This document shows, one piece after another, positions 1-6,453 of a DNA stretch of 11,046 nt. Source of the DNA: JBQCEE01 sp051960575 (GTDB lineage: Bacteria > Actinomycetota > Actinomycetes > Mycobacteriales > Jatrophihabitantaceae). The stretch's first letter is position 1. Every line of letters starts with the position of its first letter. The DNA lies in contig NZ_JBQCEE010000242.1 of the NCBI RefSeq assembly GCF_051960575.1, positions 1-11,046 on the forward strand. The letters run 5' to 3'. The notes beneath the pieces were generated by a model. That model saw nothing but the letters and a program-made list of their open reading frames with translations. It did not search any database and was not told where the DNA came from. The position numbers and the translations under genes were made by a program.

Positions 1-849
1 GAGCGCGAGCATCGACAGCACCGGCGGCGTGCCGATCCGGCCGCGGTCGACCCCCGGGGCCGGCTCGTACGACGGGGCCAGCCCGAACGGGTGCGCGTGG
101 CCCTGCCAGCCGGTGAGCGGTAGCCGCAGCGCGTCCTGGTGCCGGTGGGGCAGGTACAGCCACGCCGGGGCGCCGGGCCCTCCGTTGAGGTACTTGTAGG
201 AGCAGCCCACCGCCGCGTCGGCGCCGAGCGCGTCCAGGTCGAACGGCAGGGCGCCCGCCACGTGGGCGAGGTCCCACAGCATCAGCGCGCCCGCGTCGTG
301 CGCTGCGCGGGTGATCGCGGCGGCGTCGTGCAGCTCGCCGGTGCGGTAGTCGACCGCGCTGTAGCCGACGACGGCGGTGTCCTCGCCGACGGCGTCGGCC
401 AGCCGGCTCGGGGCGACGCGCAGCAACCGCAGGCCCAGCATGCGGGCGACCGACTCGGCGACGTACTGGTCGGTGGGGAAGTTGCCGCCGTCGGTCACGA
501 GCACCCGCCGGTCGGGACGCAGCCGGGCCAGCGCCGTCAGCGCCTGGAACAGCTGCACCGTCGTCGAGTCGCCGCAGAGCACCTGGCCGGGCGCGGCGCC
601 GACGAGCCGGCCGATGCGGTCGCCGACGCGCTGCGGCAGCTCCCACCAGCCCCTGTTCCACGACGTGATCAGGTCGGTGCCCCACTGCCGGGTGACGGCG
701 TCGGCCACCCGGTCGGACACGTGCCGCGGCAGCGCGCCGAGGGAGTTGCCGTCGAGGTAGATCACGCCGTCGGGCAGGTCGAAGCGCTCGCGCACGGGCG
801 CCAGCGGGTCGGCGGCGTCGGCCGCGACCGCGTCGGATCGATCAGGCAC
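1..849 (-). CDS. kynU: Kynureninase, C-terminus cut off by window edge
   Basis: This PLP enzyme cleaves L-kynurenine to anthranilate and L-alanine (or 3-hydroxykynurenine to 3-hydroxyanthranilate) in cytosolic tryptophan catabolism. The visible 283 residues begin MPDRSDAVAADAADPLAP and contain YLDGNSLGALP near the N-terminus, the STTVQLFQAL and TDGGNFPTDQY segments, DLAHVAGALPFDLDALGAD, and the family's PLP-lysine motif CSYKYLNGGPG, with the Schiff-base lysine at about residue 219 (codon 193-195). Roughly the last 120 residues of a usual length of about 400 lie outside. The start is GTG at 849 or the adjacent in-frame GTG at 852; either way the gene overlaps the end of kynA by 8 or 11 bases, so the two are surely co-transcribed and probably translationally coupled. 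No frameshift is seen. The family assignment is secure; the exact start is not. Confidence 0.95.
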   Translation of the reverse strand, partial: MPDRSDAVAADAADPLAPVRERFDLPDGVIYLDGNSLGALPRHVSDRVADAVTRQWGTDLITSWNRGWWELPQRVGDRIGRLVGAAPGQVLCGDSTTVQLFQALTALARLRPDRRVLVTDGGNFPTDQYVAESVARMLGLRLLRVAPSRLADAVGEDTAVVGYSAVDYRTGELHDAAAITRAAHDAGALMLWDLAHVAGALPFDLDALGADAAVGCSYKYLNGGPGAPAWLYLPHRHQDALRLPLTGWQGHAHPFGLAPSYEPAPGVDRGRIGTPPVLSMLAL

Positions 850-1615
850 CACGCACCGCCCAGAGGTCGGGGAAGATCGGTCGGAACAGCGTCGAGCGCA
901 GGTACTCGCTGCCGGCCGAGCCGCCGGTGCCGGGCACCGCGCCGATGATGCGCTCGACCATCTTCACGTGCCGGTAGCGCCACTCCTGCAGCCCCTCGTC
1001 GATGTCGACGAGCGCCTCGCAGACCTCGGCGGCCGTGCCCTCCTCGGCGTAGACGGCGCGCAGCACGGCCTGCACCTCGGCGTCGCCCGGCCACGGCAGG
1101 GCCGGGTTGCGGGTGAGCACGGTGGGCGGGATCGCGTGGCCCGTCGCGTCCAGGAAGATCAGCAGCGAGTTGAAGACCGATCGCCGGCGCATCGCGGGCG
1201 CGGTGCGCTCGTCCGGGTGGGCGATGTCGCGGCGACCGAGCACGGCCTCGAGCTCGCGGAACTGGTCGGACTGGAACCCGCTCGACGTGCCTAGGGCCGG
1301 ACGGAAGGCGGCGAACTGCCGCGGCGTCATCGTCTCGAGCACGTCGAGCTGCCCGACCACCGTCTTCAGGATCTTCGCGATGCGCCGCGCGGTGTGCAGC
1401 GCACCGGCCGGCCGCTCGTGCTCGAGTTCGTCCTGCAGCCGTGCCGCCTCGTGCAGGATCTGCTTGAACCACAGCTCGTAGACCTGGTGGATGACGACGA
1501 ACAGCACCTCGTCGTGCTCGTCGGTGCGCGGGCGCTGGCAGGCCAGCAGCTCGTCGAGGCAGAGGTAGCGGCGGTAGGTCAGCTCGCCGCCCGCGGACGG
1601 TGACGTCGTCGTCAT
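842..1615 (-). CDS. kynA: Tryptophan 2,3-dioxygenase
   Basis: A heme dioxygenase that opens the indole ring of L-tryptophan to give N-formylkynurenine, the first step of the kynurenine pathway. The 257-residue product is close to the usual bacterial length. Family landmarks are LFVVIHQVYELWFKQILHE with the active-site histidine at residue 43, SSGFQSDQFRELE with arginine 120, the heme-ligand histidine 216 in EWRYRHVKMVERIIG, and GTGGSAGSEYLR followed by FPDLWAVRG at the C-terminus. The frame is open back to 1666, but ATG at 1615 fits the family and leaves room for the divergent regulator. No clear Shine-Dalgarno sequence precedes it. kynU follows with overlapping frames. No formamidase gene (kynB), needed between the two steps, is visible here. 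Confidence 0.96.
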   Translation of the reverse strand: MTTTSPSAGGELTYRRYLCLDELLACQRPRTDEHDEVLFVVIHQVYELWFKQILHEAARLQDELEHERPAGALHTARRIAKILKTVVGQLDVLETMTPRQFAAFRPALGTSSGFQSDQFRELEAVLGRRDIAHPDERTAPAMRRRSVFNSLLIFLDATGHAIPPTVLTRNPALPWPGDAEVQAVLRAVYAEEGTAAEVCEALVDIDEGLQEWRYRHVKMVERIIGAVPGTGGSAGSEYLRSTLFRPIFPDLWAVRGA

Positions 1616-1621
1616 GGCACC

Positions 1622-1627
1622 ATCGTG
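1622..1627 (-). promoter_or_regulatory. Possible -10 element for a leaderless kynA transcript
   Basis: On the minus strand these six bases read CACGAT, which fits the loose actinobacterial -10 pattern (Y-A-N-N-N-T). They lie at -12 to -7 if transcription begins at the A of the kynA ATG (1615). The absence of a ribosome binding site before kynA agrees with a leaderless message. No good -35 hexamer is seen. The match is short and could be chance. Confidence 0.25.
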
Positions 1628-1631
1628 CTCG

Positions 1632-2255
1632 ATGACCGAGGGTGAGACACGGGCTCGTGTGCGCATGAGCGGACGCGAGCGGCGCGAGCAACTGCTGCGC
1701 GTGGCCCGTTCGCTGTTCGCCGAACGCGGCTACGACGCGACGTCGATCGAGGAGATCGCGGCGCGGGCGGGGGTCAGCAAACCCGTCGTGTACGAGCACT
1801 TCGGCGGCAAGGAGGGCATCTACGCCGTCCTCGTCGACCGCGAGCTGAGCGCCCTGCTCGACCGCCTCACGCGCGCGCTCGAACGGGGACGCCCGCGCGA
1901 GCTGCTCGAACAGGCCGCGCTGGTGCTGCTGACCTACTTCGAGGAGGAGACCGACGGGTTCCGTATCCTGTCGCGCGACTCGCCGCCCGGCACGGCGGGC
2001 ACGACCTTCTCGTCGCTGCTGAACGACGCGGCCCACCAGGTCGAGCACATCCTCGCGCGCGAGTTCGCCACCCGCGGCGTCGACACCGCCCTCGCCCCGA
2101 TGTACGCGCAGATGCTCGTCGGCATGGTGGCACTCACCGGGCAGTGGTGGCTCGAGGTGCGCACCCCGCCTCGCGACGAGGTCGCCGCCCACCTCGTCAA
2201 CCTGGTCTGGAACGGCCTCGCCCACATGGAGGCCGACCCCCACCTCTCGTCCTGA
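1632..2255 (+). CDS. TetR-family transcriptional regulator
   Basis: A one-component repressor of the TetR/AcrR type, with an N-terminal DNA-binding domain and a C-terminal ligand/dimer domain. From ATG 1632 the product has 207 residues. The helix-turn-helix lies at about residues 37-64 (TSIEEIAARAGVSKPVVYEHF, then GGKEGIY), preceded by helix 1 (RREQLLRVARSLFAERGYDAT). The C-terminal part is helical and ends LVNLVWNGLAHMEADPHLSS. Three in-frame ATGs are possible: 1614, which would overlap the kynA start, 1632 and 1665 (MSGRERREQ). None has a clear ribosome binding site; 1632 is a compromise, and 1665 would leave the 1647-1660 dyad free as an operator. Divergence from kynA-kynU suggests control of tryptophan catabolism, perhaps sensing tryptophan or a kynurenine intermediate, but the ligand cannot be read from sequence. 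Confidence 0.92.
   Translation: MTEGETRARVRMSGRERREQLLRVARSLFAERGYDATSIEEIAARAGVSKPVVYEHFGGKEGIYAVLVDRELSALLDRLTRALERGRPRELLEQAALVLLTYFEEETDGFRILSRDSPPGTAGTTFSSLLNDAAHQVEHILAREFATRGVDTALAPMYAQMLVGMVALTGQWWLEVRTPPRDEVAAHLVNLVWNGLAHMEADPHLSS
1647..1660. promoter_or_regulatory. Dyad between kynA and tetR, candidate TetR operator
   Basis: The sequence is ACACG, four spacer bases, then CGTGT: perfect 5-bp arms. It lies 32 bases upstream of the kynA start, where a -35 region would fall. It is between the genes only if the regulator starts at 1665; if it starts at 1632 the dyad is inside its first codons. TetR proteins commonly bind such dyads next to their own gene and repress both directions. Assigning it to this regulator is inference. 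Confidence 0.4.
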
Positions 2256-2270
2256 CGCCTTCCAGTGGCA

Positions 2271-2328
2271 CGAACCCCCTCGTGTGGCCCATTTCGAGGC
2301 CTCGAACTGGGCCACACTAGGGGGTTCG
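2271..2328. terminator. 58-bp near-perfect palindrome, likely bidirectional terminator
   Basis: Two 21-base arms (2271-2291 and 2308-2328) pair with one mismatch (C2281 against T2318). The centre, 2293-2306 (TTCGAGGCCTCGAA), is itself a perfect 14-bp palindrome, flanked by one unpaired position on each side (T2292/C2307). In all, 27 of 29 base pairs match. It occupies nearly all the gap between two convergent genes, 15 bases after the tetR stop and 16 bases from the ABC-F stop, so it probably ends transcription from both sides. There is no T-tract on either side, which is common for actinobacterial terminators. The length exceeds ordinary terminator stems, so a repeat-family origin is possible. 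Confidence 0.7.
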
Positions 2329-2344
2329 CGGGATGGGGACGCGG

Positions 2345-4084
2345 TCAGGCGAGCTCGAGCCAGGCCTCCTCGGCGGCCTCGCGCTCGGCGACGACGCCGC
2401 GGAGCTCCTCGTCGAGGGCGGCGACCCTGGCGTAGTCGGTGGCCGCCTCGGCCAGCGCGGCGTGCAGCTTCGCCTCCCGCCGCTCCAGCGTGGCGATGCG
2501 CCGCTCGAGACGTTGCAGCTCCTTGGCCACGGCGCGGGTGTCGCCGCGCTTCTCGCGCCGCTCGGCGACGCGCTCGTCGGCGGCGGCCTGCACCGAGGCC
2601 GCTCGGCGCGACAGGAACTCCTCGACGCCGCCGGGCAGCGCCTTCACCGTGCCGTCGCCGAGCAGAGCCAGCGTGGTGTCGCAGACGCGTTCGAGCAGGT
2701 ACCGGTCGTGGCTGACGACGACGAGGGTGCCGGGCCAGCCGTCGAGCAGGTCCTCGAGGGACGCGAGCACGTCGGTGTCGAGGTCGTTGGTGGGCTCGTC
2801 CAGCAGCAGCACGTTGGGCTGGGTCAGCAGCAGCCGCAGCAGCTGCAGCCGGCGCCGCTCGCCACCGGACAGGTCGCTCACCGGCGTCCACTGCCGTTGG
2901 TTCTCGAAGCCGAAGCGCTCGGCGAGCTGGCCGGCCGAGAGCTCGACGCCGCCGAGCTCGGCGGTCGTGCGCACCTCGCTGACGGCCTCGATCACGCGCA
3001 GCGAGCCGGGCAGCTCGGCGATGTCCTGCGAGAGGTGGGCGGCGTGCACGGTCGAGCCGATCTTCACGCGTCCGGACGCGGGTTCGAGCTCGCCGGCGAG
3101 CAGCCGCAGCAGGTGCGTCTTGCCCGAGCCGTTCGCGCCGACGATGCCGACGCGGTCGCCCGGACCGAGGTGCCAGGTGACGTCGTCGAGCAGCACGCGG
3201 TCGCCGACCCGCACGGTCACGCCCTCGAGGTCGACGACGGTGCGGCCGAGCCGGCGCTGGGCGAGCGCGCGCAGCTCGACGCCCTGCCGCGGCTCGGGCA
3301 CGTCGGCGATGAGCGCCTCGGCGGCGTCGATCCGGAAGCGCGGCTTCGACGTGCGGGCCGGCGCCCCGCGCCGCAGCCAGGCGAGCTCCTTGCGCAGCAG
3401 GTTCTGCCGCCGCGCCTCGGACGCGTCGGCCTGTCGCGCCCGCTCGGCCCGCGCCAGCACGTAGGCGGCGTAGCCACCGTCGAACTGCCGCACCGCGGCG
3501 TCGCCGACCTCCCACGTGCGCTCGCACACCGCGTCGAGGAACCAGCGGTCGTGCGTCACCACCAGCAGTGCGCGGCGCAGCGACCGCAGGTGGGCGGCCA
3601 GCCAGGTGATGCCCTCGATGTCGAGGTGGTTGGTGGGCTCGTCCAGCACCAGCAGCTCGGACTCGTGCACCAGCGCCGCGGCCAGCGCCACCCGCCGCCG
3701 CTCGCCGCCGGACAACCGCTCGACCGACGAGTCGAGCCCGAGCGAGGCGAGACCGAGTCCGGCCAGCACCTCGCGCACCCGGGCGTCGCCCGCCCACTCG
3801 TGCTCGGCCGCGTCGCCGACCACGACATCGCGAACGGACGCGCCGGTCGGCAGCTCACCGCGCTGGTCGACGTAGGCGATGCGGACGCTGCCGGGGCGCG
3901 TGACGCGTCCCGAGTCGGGCTGCTCGAGACCGCACACCAGCCGCAGCAGCGTCGACTTGCCGCCACCGTTGCGCCCGACCACGCCGATGCGCTCGCCGTC
4001 GGCGACGCCGAGCGAGACGCCGTCGAGCACGGTCGTGGTGCCGTAGGCCTTCCCGACCGCTTCGAGGTTGACGAGGTTCGCCAT
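2345..4084 (-). CDS. ABC-F family ATPase (two ABC domains, Uup/EttA-like)
   Basis: The 579-residue product has two ATP-binding cassettes and no membrane segment, so it is a soluble ABC-F protein, a family that acts on ribosomes. Cassette 1: Walker A GRNGGGKST (37-45), signature LSGGE (124-128), Walker B LLVLDEP with D148/E149, H-loop H178. Cassette 2: Walker A GANGSGKT (316-323), signature LSGGE (405-409), Walker B LLLDEP with D429/E430, H459. An arginine-rich linker spans about 205-285. Only about 50 residues separate the cassette 1 Q-loop from its signature, so the EttA arm is absent. Residues about 500-575 form a charged coiled coil like the Uup C-terminal domain. The frame is open to 4621, but ATG 4084 begins MANLVNLEAVGKAYG, where family similarity starts, and overlaps the ispE stop by one base (TGATG), implying coupling. 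The exact role (translation factor, or antibiotic protection) cannot be decided. Confidence 0.93.
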   Translation of the reverse strand: MANLVNLEAVGKAYGTTTVLDGVSLGVADGERIGVVGRNGGGKSTLLRLVCGLEQPDSGRVTRPGSVRIAYVDQRGELPTGASVRDVVVGDAAEHEWAGDARVREVLAGLGLASLGLDSSVERLSGGERRRVALAAALVHESELLVLDEPTNHLDIEGITWLAAHLRSLRRALLVVTHDRWFLDAVCERTWEVGDAAVRQFDGGYAAYVLARAERARQADASEARRQNLLRKELAWLRRGAPARTSKPRFRIDAAEALIADVPEPRQGVELRALAQRRLGRTVVDLEGVTVRVGDRVLLDDVTWHLGPGDRVGIVGANGSGKTHLLRLLAGELEPASGRVKIGSTVHAAHLSQDIAELPGSLRVIEAVSEVRTTAELGGVELSAGQLAERFGFENQRQWTPVSDLSGGERRRLQLLRLLLTQPNVLLLDEPTNDLDTDVLASLEDLLDGWPGTLVVVSHDRYLLERVCDTTLALLGDGTVKALPGGVEEFLSRRAASVQAAADERVAERREKRGDTRAVAKELQRLERRIATLERREAKLHAALAEAATDYARVAALDEELRGVVAEREAAEEAWLELA

Positions 4085-4962
4085 CAGACGATCGTCGCCC
4101 CCGCGACCGGCCCGGACGCGACCACCACCCGCCCGAACTCGGCGAGCCGCTTCGCCACCTTGGGCGTGTGCATCTCGCTGCGGCACAGGAACGCGCACGT
4201 CGGGCCCGAGCCCGACACCAGCCCGGCCACCGCGCCCGAGTCGATGCCCGCCATGAGCGTGTGACCGAGCGCCGGCGCGAGCCCCGCCGCGGCGGGCTGC
4301 AGGTCGTTGCCCATGGCCGAGGCGATCGCGTCGACGTCGCCGCTCGCGAGCGCCGTCACCAGCGGCTCGATCGCGTCGGGGGTGGGGTCGACGGCGTCCG
4401 GTCGCCGCCGGTCGAACTCCGCGTACGCGGCGGCGGCGGGGATGCCGTGGTCGGCGAGCGCCAGCACCCAGTGCAGCGTCGGGCCGTCCGCCAGGGGGGT
4501 GAGGATCTCGCCGCGTCCCTGCCCGTGGGCGTTGCCGCCGAGCAGCGGGAAGGCGACGTCCGAGCCGAGCTGCGCGGCCAGCGCGGGCAGATCCGCCTCG
4601 ACGTCCCAGAGCCGCGCGCACGCCACGAGCGCGCCGGCCGCGTCGGCCGACCCGCCCGCCATGCCGCCCGCCACCGGGATGCGCTTGTCGATGCGCAGGT
4701 GCACCCGCGGCTCGACCCCCGTCGCGGACGCGAGCAGCGCGGCAGCCCGCCAGGCCAGGTTGGTCTCGTCGACGGGCACCTGGTCGGCGTCGTCGCCGAC
4801 GACCTCGAGCGACAGCGTGTCGGCGGGCGACGCGGTGATCTCGTCGTACAGGTCGACGGCGTGGAACACCGTCTGCAGCGGGTGGAAGCCGTCGCGCGGG
4901 GGACCGACCCGCAACAACAGGTTGATCTTGGCCGGTACGCGTACCTGCACGGTCGACAGCAC
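4084..4962 (-). CDS. ispE: 4-diphosphocytidyl-2-C-methyl-D-erythritol kinase
   Basis: A GHMP-family kinase that phosphorylates CDP-methylerythritol using ATP, the fourth step of the MEP pathway to isoprenoid precursors, in the cytosol. The 292-residue product has all three GHMP motifs: PAKINLLLRVG near the N-terminus with lysine 12, the glycine-rich ATP loop PVAGGMAGGSADAAGA (97-111), and VSGSGPTCAFL near the C-terminus. Aspartate 135 in LGSDVAFPLLGG matches the catalytic aspartate. Translation probably starts at GTG 4962 (MLSTVQVRVPAK); a second GTG four codons in is less likely. The ABC-F gene follows with a one-base overlap, a pairing seen in other actinobacteria. Upstream TAAGGT may serve as a -10 element, or its AAGG as a weak ribosome binding site. 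Confidence 0.96.
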   Translation of the reverse strand: MLSTVQVRVPAKINLLLRVGPPRDGFHPLQTVFHAVDLYDEITASPADTLSLEVVGDDADQVPVDETNLAWRAAALLASATGVEPRVHLRIDKRIPVAGGMAGGSADAAGALVACARLWDVEADLPALAAQLGSDVAFPLLGGNAHGQGRGEILTPLADGPTLHWVLALADHGIPAAAAYAEFDRRRPDAVDPTPDAIEPLVTALASGDVDAIASAMGNDLQPAAAGLAPALGHTLMAGIDSGAVAGLVSGSGPTCAFLCRSEMHTPKVAKRLAEFGRVVVASGPVAGATIV

Positions 4963-4968
4963 CTCGGA

Positions 4969-4974
4969 ACCTTA
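4969..4974 (-). promoter_or_regulatory. Candidate -10 element placing the ispE transcript start at its GTG
   Basis: The minus strand reads TAAGGT, matching the actinobacterial -10 pattern TANNNT, exactly at -12 to -7 relative to the first base of GTG 4962. That would make a leaderless message. The same bases contain AAGG seven bases before the GTG, which could instead be a weak Shine-Dalgarno sequence; both cannot be true for one transcript. No clear -35 hexamer is seen. Confidence 0.35.
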
Positions 4975-5011
4975 GACGTCACCTCGGCCTCTCGCCCCGA
5001 GGGGATCCGGG

Positions 5012-5032
5012 CCGCTCGCCAGCGGGTAGGCT
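5012..5032 (+). promoter_or_regulatory. Possible rplY promoter: TAGGCT -10 box with adjacent dyad
   Basis: TAGGCT at 5027-5032 fits the TANNNT -10 pattern and would put transcription start near 5039, about 140 bases before rplY. Just upstream is a small perfect dyad, CCGCT, four bases, AGCGG (5012-5025), which would sit between -35 and -10. No convincing -35 hexamer is visible. Weak evidence; the leader length it implies agrees with the hairpin downstream. Confidence 0.3.
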
Positions 5033-5098
5033 GGCCACAGCAAACCCGGCGAGGGACCGCGTTCCGCGCGGCGTCCGTCATCGACGCGGTGCCACCCC

Positions 5099-5152
5099 GT
5101 GTGGACGCTGCGCTGACGCGCGTCGTACGGGGCGAGGTGCCCGCGTCCACAC
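5099..5152 (+). promoter_or_regulatory. Hairpin in the probable 5' leader of rplY
   Basis: GTGTGGACGC (5099-5108) pairs perfectly with GCGTCCACAC (5143-5152), and the enclosed segment holds a second dyad, GACGCGCGTC (5115-5124). The stem ends 27 bases before the rplY start and 14 before its Shine-Dalgarno sequence. Ribosomal protein leaders often carry such structures for autogenous control, and an L25 leader is known in gammaproteobacteria; whether this is one is inference. Confidence 0.45.
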
Positions 5153-5166
5153 ACGAGATCGAGTTC

Positions 5167-5172
5167 GAGGAG
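5167..5172 (+). promoter_or_regulatory. Ribosome binding site of rplY
   Basis: GAGGAG lies seven bases before GTG 5180. It is among the strongest Shine-Dalgarno sequences in the window and fixes the GTG start of rplY. Confidence 0.8.
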
Positions 5173-5179
5173 TACTGCT

Positions 5180-5842
5180 GTGTCCGAGGTCCGGCTGCAA
5201 GCCGAAACCCGCACCGAGTTCGGCAAGGGCGGCGCTCGTCGCACCCGTCGCGCCGGCAAGGTGCCCGCTGTCATCTACGGCCACGGCGACGAGCCGCGCC
5301 ACATCTCGCTGCCGGCCCGCGAGTTCACCGCGGCCATCCGCCACGGTGGCGCCAACGTGCTGCTGACCCTCGACCTGGACGGCGCCGAGCAGCTCGTCAT
5401 CCCCAAGTCGATCCAGCGCCACGCCATCAAGGGCACCTACGACCACGTCGACCTGCTCGCCGTGCGCCGCGGCGAGAAGATCACCGTCGACGTGCCCGTG
5501 GTCGTGCACGGCGATGTCGTCGCCGGTGCGCTGCTCGCGCAGGACGCGACCACGGTCAGCGTCAACGCCGAGGCCACGCACGTGCCGTCCGAGATCACCG
5601 TGGACGTCACCGGCCGCGAGATCGGCACCCAGATCACCGCCGGCCAGCTGGACCTGCCGAGCGGTGTCGAGCTGGTGACCGATGCCGAGACCCTCGTCAT
5701 CGCGATCAGCGAGGCCCCGACCGAGCTCGACCTCGAGCCGGAGGAGGGCGCTGCCCCGGCCGAGGCCGAGGCCGGCGAGCAGGCGTCCGAGGACACCCTC
5801 GGCGAGGGCGAAGAGGCCACGGCCGAGACGCCCGCCGAGTAA
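5180..5842 (+). CDS. rplY: 50S ribosomal protein L25, long Ctc/TL5 form
   Basis: Binds 5S rRNA in the large ribosomal subunit. The 220-residue product is the two-domain form: an N-terminal L25 domain (about 4-95; RTEFGKGGARRTRRAGKVPAVIYG, then the conserved HAIKGTYDHVDLLAV region near 81-95) and a beta-rich TL5/CTC domain (about 97-178; GEKITVDVPVVVHGD, then SVNAEATHVPSEITVDVTG). The tail from about 178 to 220 is strongly acidic (16 Asp/Glu, no Lys or Arg), as is usual for long forms. The start is GTG 5180, supported by GAGGAG seven bases upstream. pth follows after 30 bases on the same strand, a common actinobacterial pair. In Bacillus the homologue Ctc is a general stress protein; stress control here is not shown by the sequence. 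Confidence 0.96.
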   Translation: MSEVRLQAETRTEFGKGGARRTRRAGKVPAVIYGHGDEPRHISLPAREFTAAIRHGGANVLLTLDLDGAEQLVIPKSIQRHAIKGTYDHVDLLAVRRGEKITVDVPVVVHGDVVAGALLAQDATTVSVNAEATHVPSEITVDVTGREIGTQITAGQLDLPSGVELVTDAETLVIAISEAPTELDLEPEEGAAPAEAEAGEQASEDTLGEGEEATAETPAE

Positions 5843-5872
5843 CACCCAGCACGCACCGGCCCGGGGTCACCC

Positions 5873-6445
5873 ATGTCCGACGAACGGTTCCTCGTCGTCG
5901 GGCTGGGCAACCCCGGGCCGCGCTATGCCGCCACCCGGCACAACGCCGGCGCGATGGTCGCCGACCTGCTCGCCGAGCGGGTCGGCGGACGCTTCAAGGC
6001 GCACAAGGCGCGCGCCGACGTGCTCGAGGGACGCCTCGCCGGCGTGCCGGTCGTGCTCGCCAAGCCGGCGTCGTACATGAACGAGTCGGGCGGGCCGGTC
6101 ACCAACCTGGCCCGCTTCTTCAAGGTGCCCGTCGAGCGGGTCGTCGTCGTGCACGACGAGCTCGACCTGCCCTACGGCGCGCTGCGGCTCAAGCGCGGCG
6201 GCGGCGACGGCGGCCACAACGGCCTGCGCTCGACCACCGCCTCGCTCGGCAGCAAGGAGTACCTGCGGGTGCGCTTCGGCATCGGGCGTCCGCCCGGACG
6301 CCAGGATCCCGCCAACTTCGTGCTCAAGGAGTTCTCGTCGGCCGAGCGCAAGGAGCTGGCCTACTTCGTCGACCGCGCCGCCGACGCCGTCGAGGCCCTT
6401 GTCGCGCAGGGCCTCGAGCCGGCCCAGAACGCCTTCAACGACTGA
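5873..6445 (+). CDS. pth: Peptidyl-tRNA hydrolase
   Basis: Releases tRNA from peptidyl-tRNAs that drop off the ribosome, recycling tRNA in the cytosol. The 190-residue product has the usual length and all key residues: LVVGLGNPGPRYAATRHNAG with N13 and catalytic H23, KPASYMNESGGPV with N70, VVVHDELDLPYG with D95, and GGDGGHNGLRS with N116, corresponding to E. coli N10, H20, N68, D93 and N114. ATG 5873 is the natural start, with only a weak GGGG upstream. It lies 30 bases after rplY, with no terminator seen between, so the two are likely one transcript. A long palindrome begins 8 bases after its stop. Confidence 0.97.
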   Translation: MSDERFLVVGLGNPGPRYAATRHNAGAMVADLLAERVGGRFKAHKARADVLEGRLAGVPVVLAKPASYMNESGGPVTNLARFFKVPVERVVVVHDELDLPYGALRLKRGGGDGGHNGLRSTTASLGSKEYLRVRFGIGRPPGRQDPANFVLKEFSSAERKELAYFVDRAADAVEALVAQGLEPAQNAFND

Positions 6446-6453
6446 CGACACTG

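Noticed and set aside
762..3797. A 1011-codon minus-strand reading frame across kynA, the tetR gap and the ABC-F gene
   Set aside because: It is Arg/Ala-rich out-of-frame translation that crosses three well-identified genes in other frames, including an opposite-strand gene; it is a GC-bias artefact.
2345..4084. ABC-F gene as a macrolide-resistance determinant
   Set aside because: It is paired with a housekeeping gene and its sequence does not allow a resistance role to be claimed; left as generic ABC-F.
2333..4264. Long plus-strand frame opposite the ABC-F gene
   Set aside because: It lies antisense to a gene with complete ABC motifs and shows no recognisable domain.
4963..5179. A tRNA gene in the ispE/rplY gap, where some actinobacteria carry one nearby
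   Set aside because: No cloverleaf, no T-loop GGTTCRA-type segment and no acceptor pairing could be found.
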